Part shown: in pieces, positions 35,059 through 43,872 of the stretch
How the letters are laid out: each line of letters opens with the position of its first letter
Position numbering within the stretch: position 1 is the first letter of the stretch
Notes under the pieces: model-generated
What the model saw: the letters and a program-made list of their open reading frames with translations, nothing else
What the model was told of the DNA's origin: nothing
Databases searched by the model: none
Program-made: the position numbers and the translations under genes
Assembly (NCBI GenBank): GCA_963768585.1
Contig: CAVYIF010000023.1
Span: 248,001-312,000, forward strand
Direction of reading: 5' to 3'
Length of the DNA: 64,000 nt
Origin: CAVUNY01 sp963768585
GTDB taxonomy: Bacteria > Chloroflexota > Anaerolineae > Anaerolineales > Anaerolineaceae

Positions 35059-36189
35059 TTAGACGGAATAATACCGGCTGAATTCGCTGTAAAGAGCGTC
35101 CATGCCGTCTGGACCGAGATCGCCTTCTACCAGCAAGCACAGCCCGGAAGGATCGAGCGCCCGGCTCAGTTCGACCGCCTCCTGCACCGGGACGGTGACC
35201 TGCAGCGGATACCCGTGCTGCTGGATGGTTTTGAGCATTTCAAGATGGGTCAGGGCCGAATTTCCGGCGCCGGTGACGTACTGGATGGCGGTGATCTCAG
35301 GCGTATCCAGCAGGGATTGGATATGGCGGGCGGCGCCAGGCCCATCCAGGTGGAAGATGCTGCGCCCGACGGCGGATGCCTGGCGGGTGATTTCCGGCAG
35401 GAAAAACTGGCGGAAAGGGGTCGGGCCGATCAGGTAATTGAAATCGCATTCCAGCACATGGTAAGGCCGGTCGGACCACAATCCAACCCAATTAATTGTT
35501 CCCACACCCGTGCCCATCAAAATGCCCCAAAGGATCTGGTAAGCCTCGCGCCAGGTGCCATAAATTTTTTCCACCGCGGTTTCAATTTTTTCCGGCTGGT
35601 CAACCAGGTCCATGCACAGTTGGTCCGCTCCGCGGGTATTCAGCAGCACGTCGGCGGTTCCGCCCAGACTGGGGGTCATGGCAATATACCGTCCACGCGC
35701 ATTTTCGGCGTTGAGCCGCAGCAGGCGCGGCAGAAGCTGCCACCAGGGATTATCCGCGTGGATCTTCCAGTCAGGGGCGTTAGACCAATCCTCCCGGATG
35801 AAGCTGTGCGTCCAGGTCGAATCGCTGACGAATTCCACCGGCGCGCCCATCAACATCCCCAGGCAGACCGGGCCGTAGTCCACGCGGATGGTGGGCAGGG
35901 CGTCGCCGACCAGGTGGGTTTGTTTGAGCTGCGCCAGGCGGGCAGCCATCCATTTTTCGGGTTGGGTCAGCAAATCCAGGCGGCGCCCGCCGGGCACCGA
36001 ATGATCGCGGCTGGAGGTTGCCAGGAATAAGGGCGGGCCTTCCAATTCACAGCGCCACCAGGCCTCATGGCGGGCGGCGATGCGCGGAAAATCAGGGCAG
36101 AATTCCAGGGGTTGGGCAGCATAGCTGCGCTGCACCTGGCGCCATTGATTTAATTGGGGAAAAATGGCGGGCTGGTTTGAGGCGGTCAT
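35059..36189 (-). CDS. Uroporphyrinogen decarboxylase-like protein
   Basis: 376 residues with URO-D-fold features, divergent from true HemE. Seen are SIFHLDGPGAARHIQSLLD, TAIQYVTGAGN and the C-terminal LLVEGDL. Relatives include methylcobamide:CoM methyltransferase-type proteins. Its HLDG-containing strand is the usual place for a metal or substrate contact in that group. It lies downstream of ilvC on the same strand after a hairpin. Function not predictable; heme synthesis is unlikely without neighbours of that pathway. Confidence 0.75.
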   Translation of the reverse strand: MTASNQPAIFPQLNQWRQVQRSYAAQPLEFCPDFPRIAARHEAWWRCELEGPPLFLATSSRDHSVPGGRRLDLLTQPEKWMAARLAQLKQTHLVGDALPTIRVDYGPVCLGMLMGAPVEFVSDSTWTHSFIREDWSNAPDWKIHADNPWWQLLPRLLRLNAENARGRYIAMTPSLGGTADVLLNTRGADQLCMDLVDQPEKIETAVEKIYGTWREAYQILWGILMGTGVGTINWVGLWSDRPYHVLECDFNYLIGPTPFRQFFLPEITRQASAVGRSIFHLDGPGAARHIQSLLDTPEITAIQYVTGAGNSALTHLEMLKTIQQHGYPLQVTVPVQEAVELSRALDPSGLCLLVEGDLGPDGMDALYSEFSRYYSV

Positions 36190-36210
36190 GCGGTGTTTTG
36201 TGTGTTTCCG

Positions 36211-36247
36211 GGTTCAAGTTGGGCAGCAAGGCCACCCAACTTGAACC
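36211..36247 (-). terminator. Hairpin after ilvC
   Basis: GGTTCAAGTTGGG (36211-36223) pairs perfectly with CCCAACTTGAACC (36235-36247). It lies just past the ilvC stop. No U-run follows, so it may stabilise the 3' end of the ilv mRNA as well as, or instead of, ending transcription. Confidence 0.55.
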
Positions 36248-36259
36248 GTGTGCGTTAAA

Positions 36260-37315
36260 TCAGGATTGCTTCCAGTTTTCGGGGCGCAGCGAGCGCACCG
36301 TACGACCGGTTTGCCAGATCTCCGATTCGTGCATGGTGCGCAGTTCGGCTTCCAGCTTCTCTTTATAATCGGGAGCGCTGTTGGCTTCCAGGGTGATGCG
36401 TGTCTCTTCCCCGCTGATCACACTTTGATACAGATCGTCATAAACTGGCGCCACCGCATCGCGGAAGCGGTCTTTCCAGTCCAGCGCGCCGCGTTGAGCG
36501 GTGGTGGAGCAGTTGGCGTACATCCAATCCATGCCGTTCTGGGCCACCAGGCGGATCAGGCTCTGGGTCAGTTCTTCCACGGTCTCGTTGAAGGCCTCGC
36601 TGGGAGAGTGCCCATGTTCCCGCAGCACATTAAACTGGGCTTCCATCACGCCCGCCAGGGCGCCCATCAGGATGCCGCGCTCACCAGTCAGGTCGCTGTA
36701 GACTTCATGCTCGAAAGTGGTCCGGAACAGGTAACCGGAACCAATCGCGATGCCCAGGGCCAGGGTGCGCTCCAGGGCGCGTCCGGTGTAATCTTGTTGA
36801 ATGGCGAAGCTGGAGTTGATTCCGCTGCCGTTCAAGAAGTTTGCCCGCACGCTGGTACCGGAGCCCTTGGGAGCTACCAGGACGACATCCACATATTCCG
36901 GCGGGATGATCCCGGTCTGGTCGCGGTAAACGATGCCAAAGCCATGCGAAAAGTAGAGCGCCGCGCCTTTCTGCAATTTAGGTTTAATGGCGGGCCAGGT
37001 CAGGCGCTGTCCGGCATCCGAAACCAGAAACTGAACGACGGTTGCCCGTTCGGTGGCTTCTTCCAGAGAAAAGAGCGTTTTTCCAGGCACCCAACCATCT
37101 GCCAGTGCCTTTTCATAGGACCGGCTGCCCGATTTCTGACCGACGATTACATTAATGCCATTATCGCGCATATTTAGGGCCTGGGCGGGGCCCTGTACGC
37201 CATAGCCCAGGACTGCAACCACTTCGTTTTTCAACACTTCGCGTGCTTTTTCAAGGGGAAACTCTTCCCGAGTTACCACTTCTTCTTCCGTGGTTCCGAA
37301 TACAAATTTTGCCAT
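36260..37315 (-). CDS. ilvC: Ketol-acid reductoisomerase
   Basis: NADPH- or NADH-dependent second step of valine and isoleucine synthesis. 351 residues. The nucleotide loop is VLGYGVQGPAQALNMRDNG; LVAPKGSGTSVR and YSDLTGERGILMGALAGVME (metal-binding Asp and Glu) are in place. It follows ilvN after 115 nt, which holds a hairpin and a TATAAT, so it may be expressed partly on its own. Last gene of the ilv operon. Confidence 0.97.
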   Translation of the reverse strand: MAKFVFGTTEEEVVTREEFPLEKAREVLKNEVVAVLGYGVQGPAQALNMRDNGINVIVGQKSGSRSYEKALADGWVPGKTLFSLEEATERATVVQFLVSDAGQRLTWPAIKPKLQKGAALYFSHGFGIVYRDQTGIIPPEYVDVVLVAPKGSGTSVRANFLNGSGINSSFAIQQDYTGRALERTLALGIAIGSGYLFRTTFEHEVYSDLTGERGILMGALAGVMEAQFNVLREHGHSPSEAFNETVEELTQSLIRLVAQNGMDWMYANCSTTAQRGALDWKDRFRDAVAPVYDDLYQSVISGEETRITLEANSAPDYKEKLEAELRTMHESEIWQTGRTVRSLRPENWKQS

Positions 37316-37363
37316 TCCTTTTCCTCCAAATAATTAAGTGCTGCGCTTATTATAAATTGGAAC

Positions 37364-37396
37364 GTAGGGTTTTGGCAGTATTTACCAAAACCCTAC
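37364..37396 (-). promoter_or_regulatory. Hairpin between ilvN and ilvC
   Basis: GTAGGGTTTTGG and CCAAAACCCTAC form a perfect 12-bp stem with a 9-nt loop. On the minus strand it is followed by TTTATAATAAG, holding a possible internal -10 box before the ilvC ribosome site. It could be a processing site, a partial terminator or a stabiliser for differential expression. Confidence 0.5.
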
Positions 37397-37430
37397 CCTC
37401 CGCTTTTATGATCTGTGTAGAAAGCTAAAA

Positions 37431-37958
37431 CTAATTGACCGCATACATCGATGCGTAACTGCCTATGCCTGCCAGCAGCGAATTCGTTCCTCGTCCCATG
37501 GCCACAGAGCCCGTGCGCACCAGTTCGATGATCCCCTGGGGGCGCATCACTTCAATGAAACCGTTAATCTTTTCTTCATCGCCGGTGATCTCGACAATCA
37601 TCGAGGAACTGGTCACATCCACAATGTGCGCCCGGAATACGTCCACCATTTGCATAATTTCCGCCCGGTTATCCGCGGTAGCCATTACCTTGATCATGGC
37701 CAGGTCGCGCCGCACCATGGGGGCTACGGACAGATCTTCGACCTGGATAACATTCACCAGCTTGTACAGGTAGGCGATCACGCGTTCGGCGTTCACCTTT
37801 TCGCCGTCCACGACAATGGTCATACGTGAGATGCCAGGCTGGTCGGTATGACCGACAGCCAGAGATTCAATGTTAAATGCACGCCGGCGGAATAATGATG
37901 CTACTCGATTTAACACACCGGGTTTATCTTCAACTAACACAACAAAAATATGTTCCAT
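37431..37958 (-). CDS. ilvN: Acetolactate synthase small (regulatory) subunit
   Basis: 175 residues with an N-terminal ACT domain starting FVVLVEDKPGVLNRVASLFR, the valine-binding feedback site of the family, and a C-terminal domain ending in EFMRPQG-like sequence (EVMRPQGIIELVRTGSVAM). It binds and activates the large subunit encoded 15 nt upstream. Third gene of the ilv operon. Confidence 0.96.
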   Translation of the reverse strand: MEHIFVVLVEDKPGVLNRVASLFRRRAFNIESLAVGHTDQPGISRMTIVVDGEKVNAERVIAYLYKLVNVIQVEDLSVAPMVRRDLAMIKVMATADNRAEIMQMVDVFRAHIVDVTSSSMIVEITGDEEKINGFIEVMRPQGIIELVRTGSVAMGRGTNSLLAGIGSYASMYAVN

Positions 37959-37973
37959 TGGATTATCCTGAGT

Positions 37974-39692
37974 TTATATTTCCTGGTCGGCCGTTTCCAC
38001 GATCGGAGACGGTTTGGGGCGGCGGATCATGTTCTCCAAAGAGGCGCCGGAAGGCACCATCGGATAAACACTGTCCTCTTGTTCCACGCGGAAGTCGATC
38101 ACCACGGTACCTTCAGCTTTTTGGGCGGCCAGCACGGCGCCTTCGACCTCTTTGCGTTCCGTGACGCGCAGGCCGACCAATCCGTGTGCATCGGCAATCT
38201 TGACGAAATCAGGGCTGCGCATGGGCGTAGCGGAGTAGCGGTGATCGTAGAAGAACTCCTGCCACTGGCGCACCATTCCCAGGTAGCCGTTATTGATGAT
38301 CGCCACATTAATTTTGATGTTTTCCTGGGCGGCGGTGGAAAGCTCCGCCTGCGTCATCTGGAAACCGCCATCGCCGCAGATCACCCACACTTCTTTTTCC
38401 GGGCAGGCAAATTTGGCGCCGATTGCAGCCGGAAGTCCAAAGCCCATCGTGCCCAGGCCGCCGGAAGTGATCAGGTTGTTGGGAAGATCCTGGTGGTAGT
38501 ATTGGGCGGTCCACATCTGGTGCTGGCCGACGTCGGTAACGATCAGCGCCTGGCCTTTGGTCAACCGCCACACGTCATTGATCACATGAGCCGCATACAG
38601 GTGCCCGTCGTCCGGCAGGTTCAAAATGTCGCGAACAGAACTATCGCCTTTTAGCTCATCGATATAGGCCAGCCAATTGTCATGTTCGACCGGTCCCACC
38701 AGGGGCAGGAGCTCATTCAGGATCGTTTTTAAGTCTCCGATCAGACCAACATCGGCGATCACATTCTTATTAATCTCCGAGATATCCATCTCGATATGGA
38801 TCTTTTTCGCCTGGGGCGCATAAGTGGAAAGATTCCCGGTCACCCGGTCATCGAAACGCATCCCAAAGGCCAGCAGCAGATCGGCTTCCTGGATAGCAGT
38901 GTTGACCCAGGCTTCACCGTGCATGCCCATCATTCCCAGGCTGAGCGGGTGGCTTTCGGGGATCGCGCCGATCCCCAGCAGGGTTACCGCAATAGGCGTG
39001 TGGGTAAGTTCGGCAAATTCGCGCAGTTCTTTCATCGCGGAACTTAAAAATACCCCATGCCCGGCTAAAATCACCGGTTTCTTGGCCGACCGGATTAATT
39101 CAACGGCGTTGTTCATAAGGCGGTCGAGCGGTCGTTTGTCGGGCCGGTACCCGGGCAGTTGGATGGGCGTGTCGTCGTATTCCCATTCGATGGATGCCTG
39201 CTGAATGTCCTTCGGAATATCGATCAGAACAGGACCCGGCCGGCCGGATTGGGCGATATAAAACGCTTCGCGGACGATATAACCCAACTCGTTGATATCC
39301 GTCACCAGATAATTATGCTTGGTGATGGGCAGGGTAATGCCGGTAACATCGGTTTCCTGGAAGGCATCAAAACCGATGAGTTTGCTGGTGACCTGACCGG
39401 TGATAAATATGGTCGGCGAAGAATCCATGAAAGCCGTAGCAATCCCGGTAACCATGTTTGTTGCCCCGGGACCGGAGGTGGCCAGGGCCACACCAACCGT
39501 TTGACCGGCGCGAGCGAAGCCATCAGCCATGTGAGCGATGCCCTGCTCATGCCGGCCGAGAATGTGGTGGATGGGATAATCTAACATGGTATCGTACAGC
39601 GGAAGGTTGGCACCGCCAGGGTAGCCAAACACATGTTTGACTCCCATACGAACCAGTGTTTCCCAAACGATTTGTGCTCCTGTTCGTTTCAT
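37974..39692 (-). CDS. ilvB: Acetolactate synthase large (catalytic) subunit
   Basis: Thiamine-diphosphate enzyme of 572 residues that condenses two pyruvates, or pyruvate with 2-oxobutyrate. The thiamine motif is GDGGFQMTQAELSTAAQEN; the N-terminal part carries the catalytic Glu in the GRHEQGIAHMADGFAR stretch. FAD-binding middle domain present. Starts 55 nt after ilvD with AAGGAGAG-type site. Second gene of the operon. Confidence 0.97.
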   Translation of the reverse strand: MKRTGAQIVWETLVRMGVKHVFGYPGGANLPLYDTMLDYPIHHILGRHEQGIAHMADGFARAGQTVGVALATSGPGATNMVTGIATAFMDSSPTIFITGQVTSKLIGFDAFQETDVTGITLPITKHNYLVTDINELGYIVREAFYIAQSGRPGPVLIDIPKDIQQASIEWEYDDTPIQLPGYRPDKRPLDRLMNNAVELIRSAKKPVILAGHGVFLSSAMKELREFAELTHTPIAVTLLGIGAIPESHPLSLGMMGMHGEAWVNTAIQEADLLLAFGMRFDDRVTGNLSTYAPQAKKIHIEMDISEINKNVIADVGLIGDLKTILNELLPLVGPVEHDNWLAYIDELKGDSSVRDILNLPDDGHLYAAHVINDVWRLTKGQALIVTDVGQHQMWTAQYYHQDLPNNLITSGGLGTMGFGLPAAIGAKFACPEKEVWVICGDGGFQMTQAELSTAAQENIKINVAIINNGYLGMVRQWQEFFYDHRYSATPMRSPDFVKIADAHGLVGLRVTERKEVEGAVLAAQKAEGTVVIDFRVEQEDSVYPMVPSGASLENMIRRPKPSPIVETADQEI

Positions 39693-39747
39693 CTTTCTCT
39701 CCTTCTAAAATAGCTAAAAAAATAAGGGTGCAAGGGTTGGTCAGGTT

Positions 39748-41418
39748 TTATTGACTTTTTAATACAGCACCGCTGTCGGCGCTGGTGACGAAATGGGCAT
39801 AGCGCTGCAGCCAGCGGCTGGTAGTGTGCGGCTTAAAGGGCGGCAGGGCCGCCAGGCGGGCCTGTATTTCATCCGCGCTCAGATGGACACTCAGTACGCG
39901 GTTTTCCAGATCGAGCTCCACAATGTCACCGGGCATCAGGGCCCCAATTGGCCCGCCGGCGGCGGCTTCGGGAGAAATGTGTCCGATGCAGGCGCCGCGC
40001 GTGCCGCCTGAAAAGCGTCCGTCGGTGATCAAGGCTACTTTCTCTCCCAGGCCCATGCCCATGATGGCACTGGTCGGGCTGAGCATTTCCTGCATTCCAG
40101 GCCCACCGCGCGGGCCTTCGTAGCGGATGACGACGACCTCTCCGGCTTTTACTTCACCAGCCAGAATGCCGGTCAATGCTTCGTCCTGCGATTCGTAGAT
40201 GCGCGCCGGGCCAGAAAAATGGCGCATGGAGGGATGTACCCCGCCGGTTTTTACCACCGCGCCGCAAGGGGCCAGGTTGCCAAATAAGATTGCCAGGCCG
40301 CCGCGTGGTGAATGGGGGTTGTCGTATTTACGAATAACTTCGGTGTCGCGGATCTCAGCATTGGCGATGTTTTCGCCAAATGTCTTTCCGGAGACCGTGG
40401 GCCGGTCCAAATGCAGGCGTCCGGTGCCGTTCTGGATTTCTTTGAGGATCGCTGGCACGCCCCCGGCGCGGTGCACATCTTCGATATGCCAGGGGCCGGA
40501 AGGGCTGACTTTGCTCAAGTGGGGGATATGGTCGGCCACCTGGTTGATGCGCTCCAGTGAATATTCCACGCCGGCTTCGTCGGCGATCGCCAGGGCATGC
40601 AGAACGGTATTGGTCGAACCGCCCATGGCCATATCCAGGGCGAAAGCATCGTCCAAAGCTTCGGCGGAGAAGATTTGACGCGGGGTCAAATGCTCGGAGA
40701 CCATCTGGATGATGCGCGCACCTGCCTGGCGGGCCAGAGCCTCACGTTCGCTGCTTTTGGCCAGGGCGGTACCATTAAACGGCAGGGCCAATCCCAATGC
40801 TTCCATCAGGCAGTTCATGCTGTTCGCAGTAAACATGCCGGAGCAAGAACCGCAGGCCGGGCAGGCGTTGTCCTCGAGCAGCTTCAGGCGGGCAGCATCG
40901 ATCTTGCCGGACTGGTAAGACCCCACTGCTTCAAAGACCGAGATCAAATCGACGGGCTGCCCATCCGGCGTGCGCCCGGCGGGCATTGCCCCGCCCGATA
41001 TAAAAATCGCCGGGATGTTGACCCGCATCGCGCCCATCAACATTCCCGGTACAATTTTGTCGCAGTTTGGGATGCACACCATCCCATCGAACTGGTGCGC
41101 CTCAATCATCGTTTCCACCGAATCGGCGATCAGTTCGCGTGAGGGCAGGGAATATTTCATCCCGGTGTGCCCCATGGCGATTCCATCATCCACACCAATG
41201 GTATTGAATTCGAACGGCACGCCCCCGGCAGCTCTCACAGCTTCTTTCACCAGCTTGCCAAAATCCTGCAGATGCACATGCCCCGGGATGATGTCAACAT
41301 ATGAATTAACAATGGCGATGAAGGGTTTCCCCATGTCGGCATCGGTAACGCCGACCGCTTTGAGCAGGGCACGGTGCGGAGCTCGTGAATAACCATCCTT
41401 GATCTGACTGGAACGCAT
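39748..41418 (-). CDS. ilvD: Dihydroxy-acid dehydratase
   Basis: Iron-sulfur dehydratase of 556 residues, third step in valine and isoleucine synthesis. Cluster cysteines are in CIPNCDKIVPGMLMG and CPACGSCSGMFTANSMN; the C-terminal part has GRFSGGTRGACIGHISPEA. First structural gene of the operon, behind the leader peptide and attenuator. TACCTCC on the plus strand before the ATG reads GGAGGTA, a strong ribosome site. Confidence 0.97.
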   Translation of the reverse strand: MRSSQIKDGYSRAPHRALLKAVGVTDADMGKPFIAIVNSYVDIIPGHVHLQDFGKLVKEAVRAAGGVPFEFNTIGVDDGIAMGHTGMKYSLPSRELIADSVETMIEAHQFDGMVCIPNCDKIVPGMLMGAMRVNIPAIFISGGAMPAGRTPDGQPVDLISVFEAVGSYQSGKIDAARLKLLEDNACPACGSCSGMFTANSMNCLMEALGLALPFNGTALAKSSEREALARQAGARIIQMVSEHLTPRQIFSAEALDDAFALDMAMGGSTNTVLHALAIADEAGVEYSLERINQVADHIPHLSKVSPSGPWHIEDVHRAGGVPAILKEIQNGTGRLHLDRPTVSGKTFGENIANAEIRDTEVIRKYDNPHSPRGGLAILFGNLAPCGAVVKTGGVHPSMRHFSGPARIYESQDEALTGILAGEVKAGEVVVIRYEGPRGGPGMQEMLSPTSAIMGMGLGEKVALITDGRFSGGTRGACIGHISPEAAAGGPIGALMPGDIVELDLENRVLSVHLSADEIQARLAALPPFKPHTTSRWLQRYAHFVTSADSGAVLKSQ

Positions 41419-41452
41419 AATACCTCCGAAAAGCTTATACAGAATAACAAAA

Positions 41453-41476
41453 CAGCCGCCCCGGGTTGGGCGGCTG
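41453..41476 (-). terminator. ilv attenuator terminator
   Basis: CAGCCGCCC (41453-41461) with GGGCGGCTG (41468-41476), loop of 6, and TTTTGTT after it on the minus strand. It lies between the leader peptide and ilvD. Its part 41462-41470 is perfectly complementary over 9 nt to 41528-41536 inside the leader gene, which gives an alternative antiterminator pairing. Confidence 0.85.
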
Positions 41477-41503
41477 CTACGTTTTGGTTTTTTACATTAC
41501 TCT

Positions 41504-41608
41504 CTACTTCACCTGGACGCTGGCCTTCCCAACCCGAAAAAGGTTCTCAAGTACGAGAACCGAAATCGATACACTAATAAGAGCGAGGGCGGCAAGTGTC
41601 AAGTTCAT
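41504..41608 (-). CDS. Branched-chain amino acid leader peptide (ilv attenuation)
   Basis: 34 codons ending in TAG at 41504. The peptide begins MNLTLAALALISVSISVLVL; in all it has 7 Leu, 2 Ile and 6 Val, 12 of them in residues 3-23. Such Leu/Ile/Val runs ahead of a terminator and the ilv genes are the hallmark of translation-coupled attenuation. Inside it a hairpin GGTTCTC/GAGAACC (41542-41561) covers the Val-Leu codons, and 41528-41536 can pair with the terminator region. Stalled ribosomes at scarce Leu, Ile or Val would favour read-through into ilvD. No Shine-Dalgarno; the promoter lies only 13 nt upstream. Confidence 0.82.
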   Translation of the reverse strand: MNLTLAALALISVSISVLVLENLFRVGKASVQVK

Positions 41609-41621
41609 AACAATTCACGCA

Positions 41622-41649
41622 ATTGTAGCACAAAGGAAGAGGATTTCAA
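41622..41649 (-). promoter_or_regulatory. Promoter of the ilv operon
   Basis: On the minus strand TTGAAA (41644-41649) and TACAAT (41622-41627) are 16 nt apart. The expected start of transcription near 41615 leaves only about 7 nt before the leader-peptide ATG at 41608. Confidence 0.7.
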
Positions 41650-41740
41650 CCCCTTTTCCCCATTTTTTAAGGTTGGATTTTTTTTGAGTCGTTCCTGGTG
41701 TAGAATTGAGACCTGATCAAACAACAGGCTGAGGTAATTA

Positions 41741-42361
41741 ATGACCAAAAATCGCTGGCTTCATTGGGTCCAGACCATGCAAACCATCGCCCAGGCCGGG
41801 TTGGCCTATACCCAAAATCCATTTGACCGTGAACGCTACCACCAACTGCAGGGGGTGGCGGCTGAAATATTGGCCGAGGGAGCACACATCGATTTCGCGG
41901 ATGCGGAAGGCCTGATCGAGAACGAAACGGGGTATGCCACCCCAAAGCTGGATGTGCGCGGGGTGGTATTTCGAGAGGACCAGATTTTACTGGTTAAGGA
42001 ACTGGCGGATGGCGGCTGGACTCTGCCAGGGGGATGGATTGACCTCAACGAACCGCCAACCCGGGCTGCCGAGCGCGAGGTATGGGAAGAATCGGGCTAC
42101 CGGGTGCACGCGGAAAAACTGCTGGGCGTTTATGATCGCAATCAGCACGGCTATCCGGTTTCTGTAATTCATACATATAAATTATTTATCCAGTGTAAAC
42201 TGCTGGGTGGCGAACCTACGACCAGCATCGAAACTGGCGGGGCCGAATTCTTCGCCGAGGATGCCCTTCCGCCACTTTCACTTCCACGCACTTCTCAGGA
42301 ATTGATTCACCGTATGTTTGACTTCCACCGCCACCCGGATTGGTTTGCCGATCTGGATTGA
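41741..42361 (+). CDS. Nudix hydrolase, ADP-ribose pyrophosphatase-like
   Basis: 206 residues. An N-terminal helical domain of about 60 residues of the kind found in a Nudix subgroup precedes the Nudix fold. The Nudix box GGWIDLNEPPTRAAEREVWE then ESGY fits GX5EX7REUXEEXGU fully, so it should be an active hydrolase. ADP-ribose or other nucleotide sugars are likely substrates. Divergent from the ilv operon. Ribosome site AGGT is weak. Confidence 0.88.
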   Translation: MTKNRWLHWVQTMQTIAQAGLAYTQNPFDRERYHQLQGVAAEILAEGAHIDFADAEGLIENETGYATPKLDVRGVVFREDQILLVKELADGGWTLPGGWIDLNEPPTRAAEREVWEESGYRVHAEKLLGVYDRNQHGYPVSVIHTYKLFIQCKLLGGEPTTSIETGGAEFFAEDALPPLSLPRTSQELIHRMFDFHRHPDWFADLD

Positions 42362-42375
42362 GACGGTATATCGCT

Positions 42376-42381
42376 TATAAT
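42376..42381 (+). promoter_or_regulatory. -10 box 7 nt before the start at 42389 (leaderless)
   Basis: TATAAT, 7 nt, then ATG 42389. No ribosome site before the ATG. Confidence 0.6.
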
Positions 42382-42388
42382 GTTGGGC

Positions 42389-43825
42389 ATGAAGACCTTT
42401 CTGGGATGGATTCTGGTGGTAGTTCTGTTGGCGGCGGGTTGTACTGCAAGCCCAACCGGCACACCTTTGCCTACCAAAGACACGCCCCTGCCGACTGCCG
42501 GATCGACCGCAACGATCGCGCTGCCGCCGATGAGAACGGCATCGCCGGCGATCAGGCCTACCCCAAAAACCACGCCTACCCAGGGGATTAGCGCCAGCCA
42601 GATCCGTGGCGCCCGAATCAGCTTTTGGTATCCGGCCAGCGGCGACCTGGAAGATGAATATTCCGCCCAGATTGCAGAATTTAACCGGACCAATATCTGG
42701 GGCATCACGGTTGAAGGACGCGCATTTCTTTCCACGATTCAGCTGGAGGAACAGGTTACCTCTCAAACGGGGAGCCTGCCCAACCTGGTTTCGGTTCCCC
42801 TGGAAATGCTGCTCACCTGGCAGGCGCAATCCCAGATTGTTCTAGCGTTGGATGAATTCATCCACGATCCTGAATGGGGCTTAACCAGCCAGGAAACAGG
42901 GGACATATTGGATGTGTTCTGGAATGAAGAATCGGATGGGCAGCGCTGGGGCTTTCCAGCCGAGCGCAATGCGCAGGTCCTCTTTTATAATGTGAGTTGG
43001 GCGCAAGCTTTGGGTTTTCAACATCCACCCGCTACCCCGGATGAATTCAAGACACAGGCCTGCGCGGCGATGAAAGCCAATGTGTCGGACGATAATCTGG
43101 AGAATAATGGTACGGGTGGGTGGCTGCTTTCGGAAGACCCGCTGGTTTTGGAGAGCTGGCGAATGGTTTTCGGCGGTGATCCGCTGCCTGTTCAAGAGGG
43201 CAAACCTTATATCTTTAATACACCGGCAAGTGTCAGCGCATTCTCCTTTTTGAAAACGATGGTGGATGAGAACTGTGCCTGGACGGCGCGGAACCCCGCG
43301 CCTTACCAGTATTTTGCCCAACGCGAGGCTTTATTTTATTCCGGTTCGCTGTTAGATTTTCCATTCCAGGCAAGGGCGATGGATTTTGCCAAATCCAGCG
43401 ACCGCTGGATCGTGCTGGAATATCCCTCTCCAGACGGTTCACGGGTAGTGCTCACCAGCGGGAACACAAACGCCATACTGCGTTCGTCCCCCGTGGACCA
43501 ACTGGCGAGCTGGCTGTTTTTACGCCACCTGATGCTGCCGCGCGTCCAGGCCCGGTTAGCTGCCGTGAACGATTTGATCCCTGTTCGCCAATCGGCACTC
43601 GATCTTATGGCCGATTTTCGTCAGCAAAACGCACAGTGGGCGCAGGTGGTTGATTGGCAGGATGACTATAGGCCGGCACCCCGCCTGGCTTCATGGCGCA
43701 CCGTGCGGCGCATCCTGCAAGATGCGGCCTGGCAAATATTTTCACCGATTGTAAAAGTGGACGGTATTGCGGGCGTACTGGAAGAATTGGACGGAATGGT
43801 CAAAGAAATGGCGACCAGACCCTGA
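42389..43825 (+). CDS. Extracellular solute-binding lipoprotein (family 1)
   Basis: 478 residues. Signal peptide MKTFLGWILVVVLLAAGC with lipobox LAAGC, then a Thr/Pro-rich linker to about residue 65, then a sugar-binding-protein fold starting ARISFWYPASGDLEDEYSAQ. The family's typical parts are seen in GFPAERNAQVLFYNVSWAQ and SGNTNAILRSS. ATG 42389 is preferred over the ATG at 42380 because TATAAT lies exactly 7 nt before it. No permease genes adjoin; it could serve the transporter at the left end or one outside the window. Confidence 0.88.
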   Translation: MKTFLGWILVVVLLAAGCTASPTGTPLPTKDTPLPTAGSTATIALPPMRTASPAIRPTPKTTPTQGISASQIRGARISFWYPASGDLEDEYSAQIAEFNRTNIWGITVEGRAFLSTIQLEEQVTSQTGSLPNLVSVPLEMLLTWQAQSQIVLALDEFIHDPEWGLTSQETGDILDVFWNEESDGQRWGFPAERNAQVLFYNVSWAQALGFQHPPATPDEFKTQACAAMKANVSDDNLENNGTGGWLLSEDPLVLESWRMVFGGDPLPVQEGKPYIFNTPASVSAFSFLKTMVDENCAWTARNPAPYQYFAQREALFYSGSLLDFPFQARAMDFAKSSDRWIVLEYPSPDGSRVVLTSGNTNAILRSSPVDQLASWLFLRHLMLPRVQARLAAVNDLIPVRQSALDLMADFRQQNAQWAQVVDWQDDYRPAPRLASWRTVRRILQDAAWQIFSPIVKVDGIAGVLEELDGMVKEMATRP

Positions 43826-43872
43826 TCGTCTGATCTGTATATATTTTTGGGTTGCACCAAAGGAGGTTTTTT

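Noticed and set aside
36248..37177. 309-residue frame opposite ilvC
   Set aside because: Antisense shadow of ilvC.
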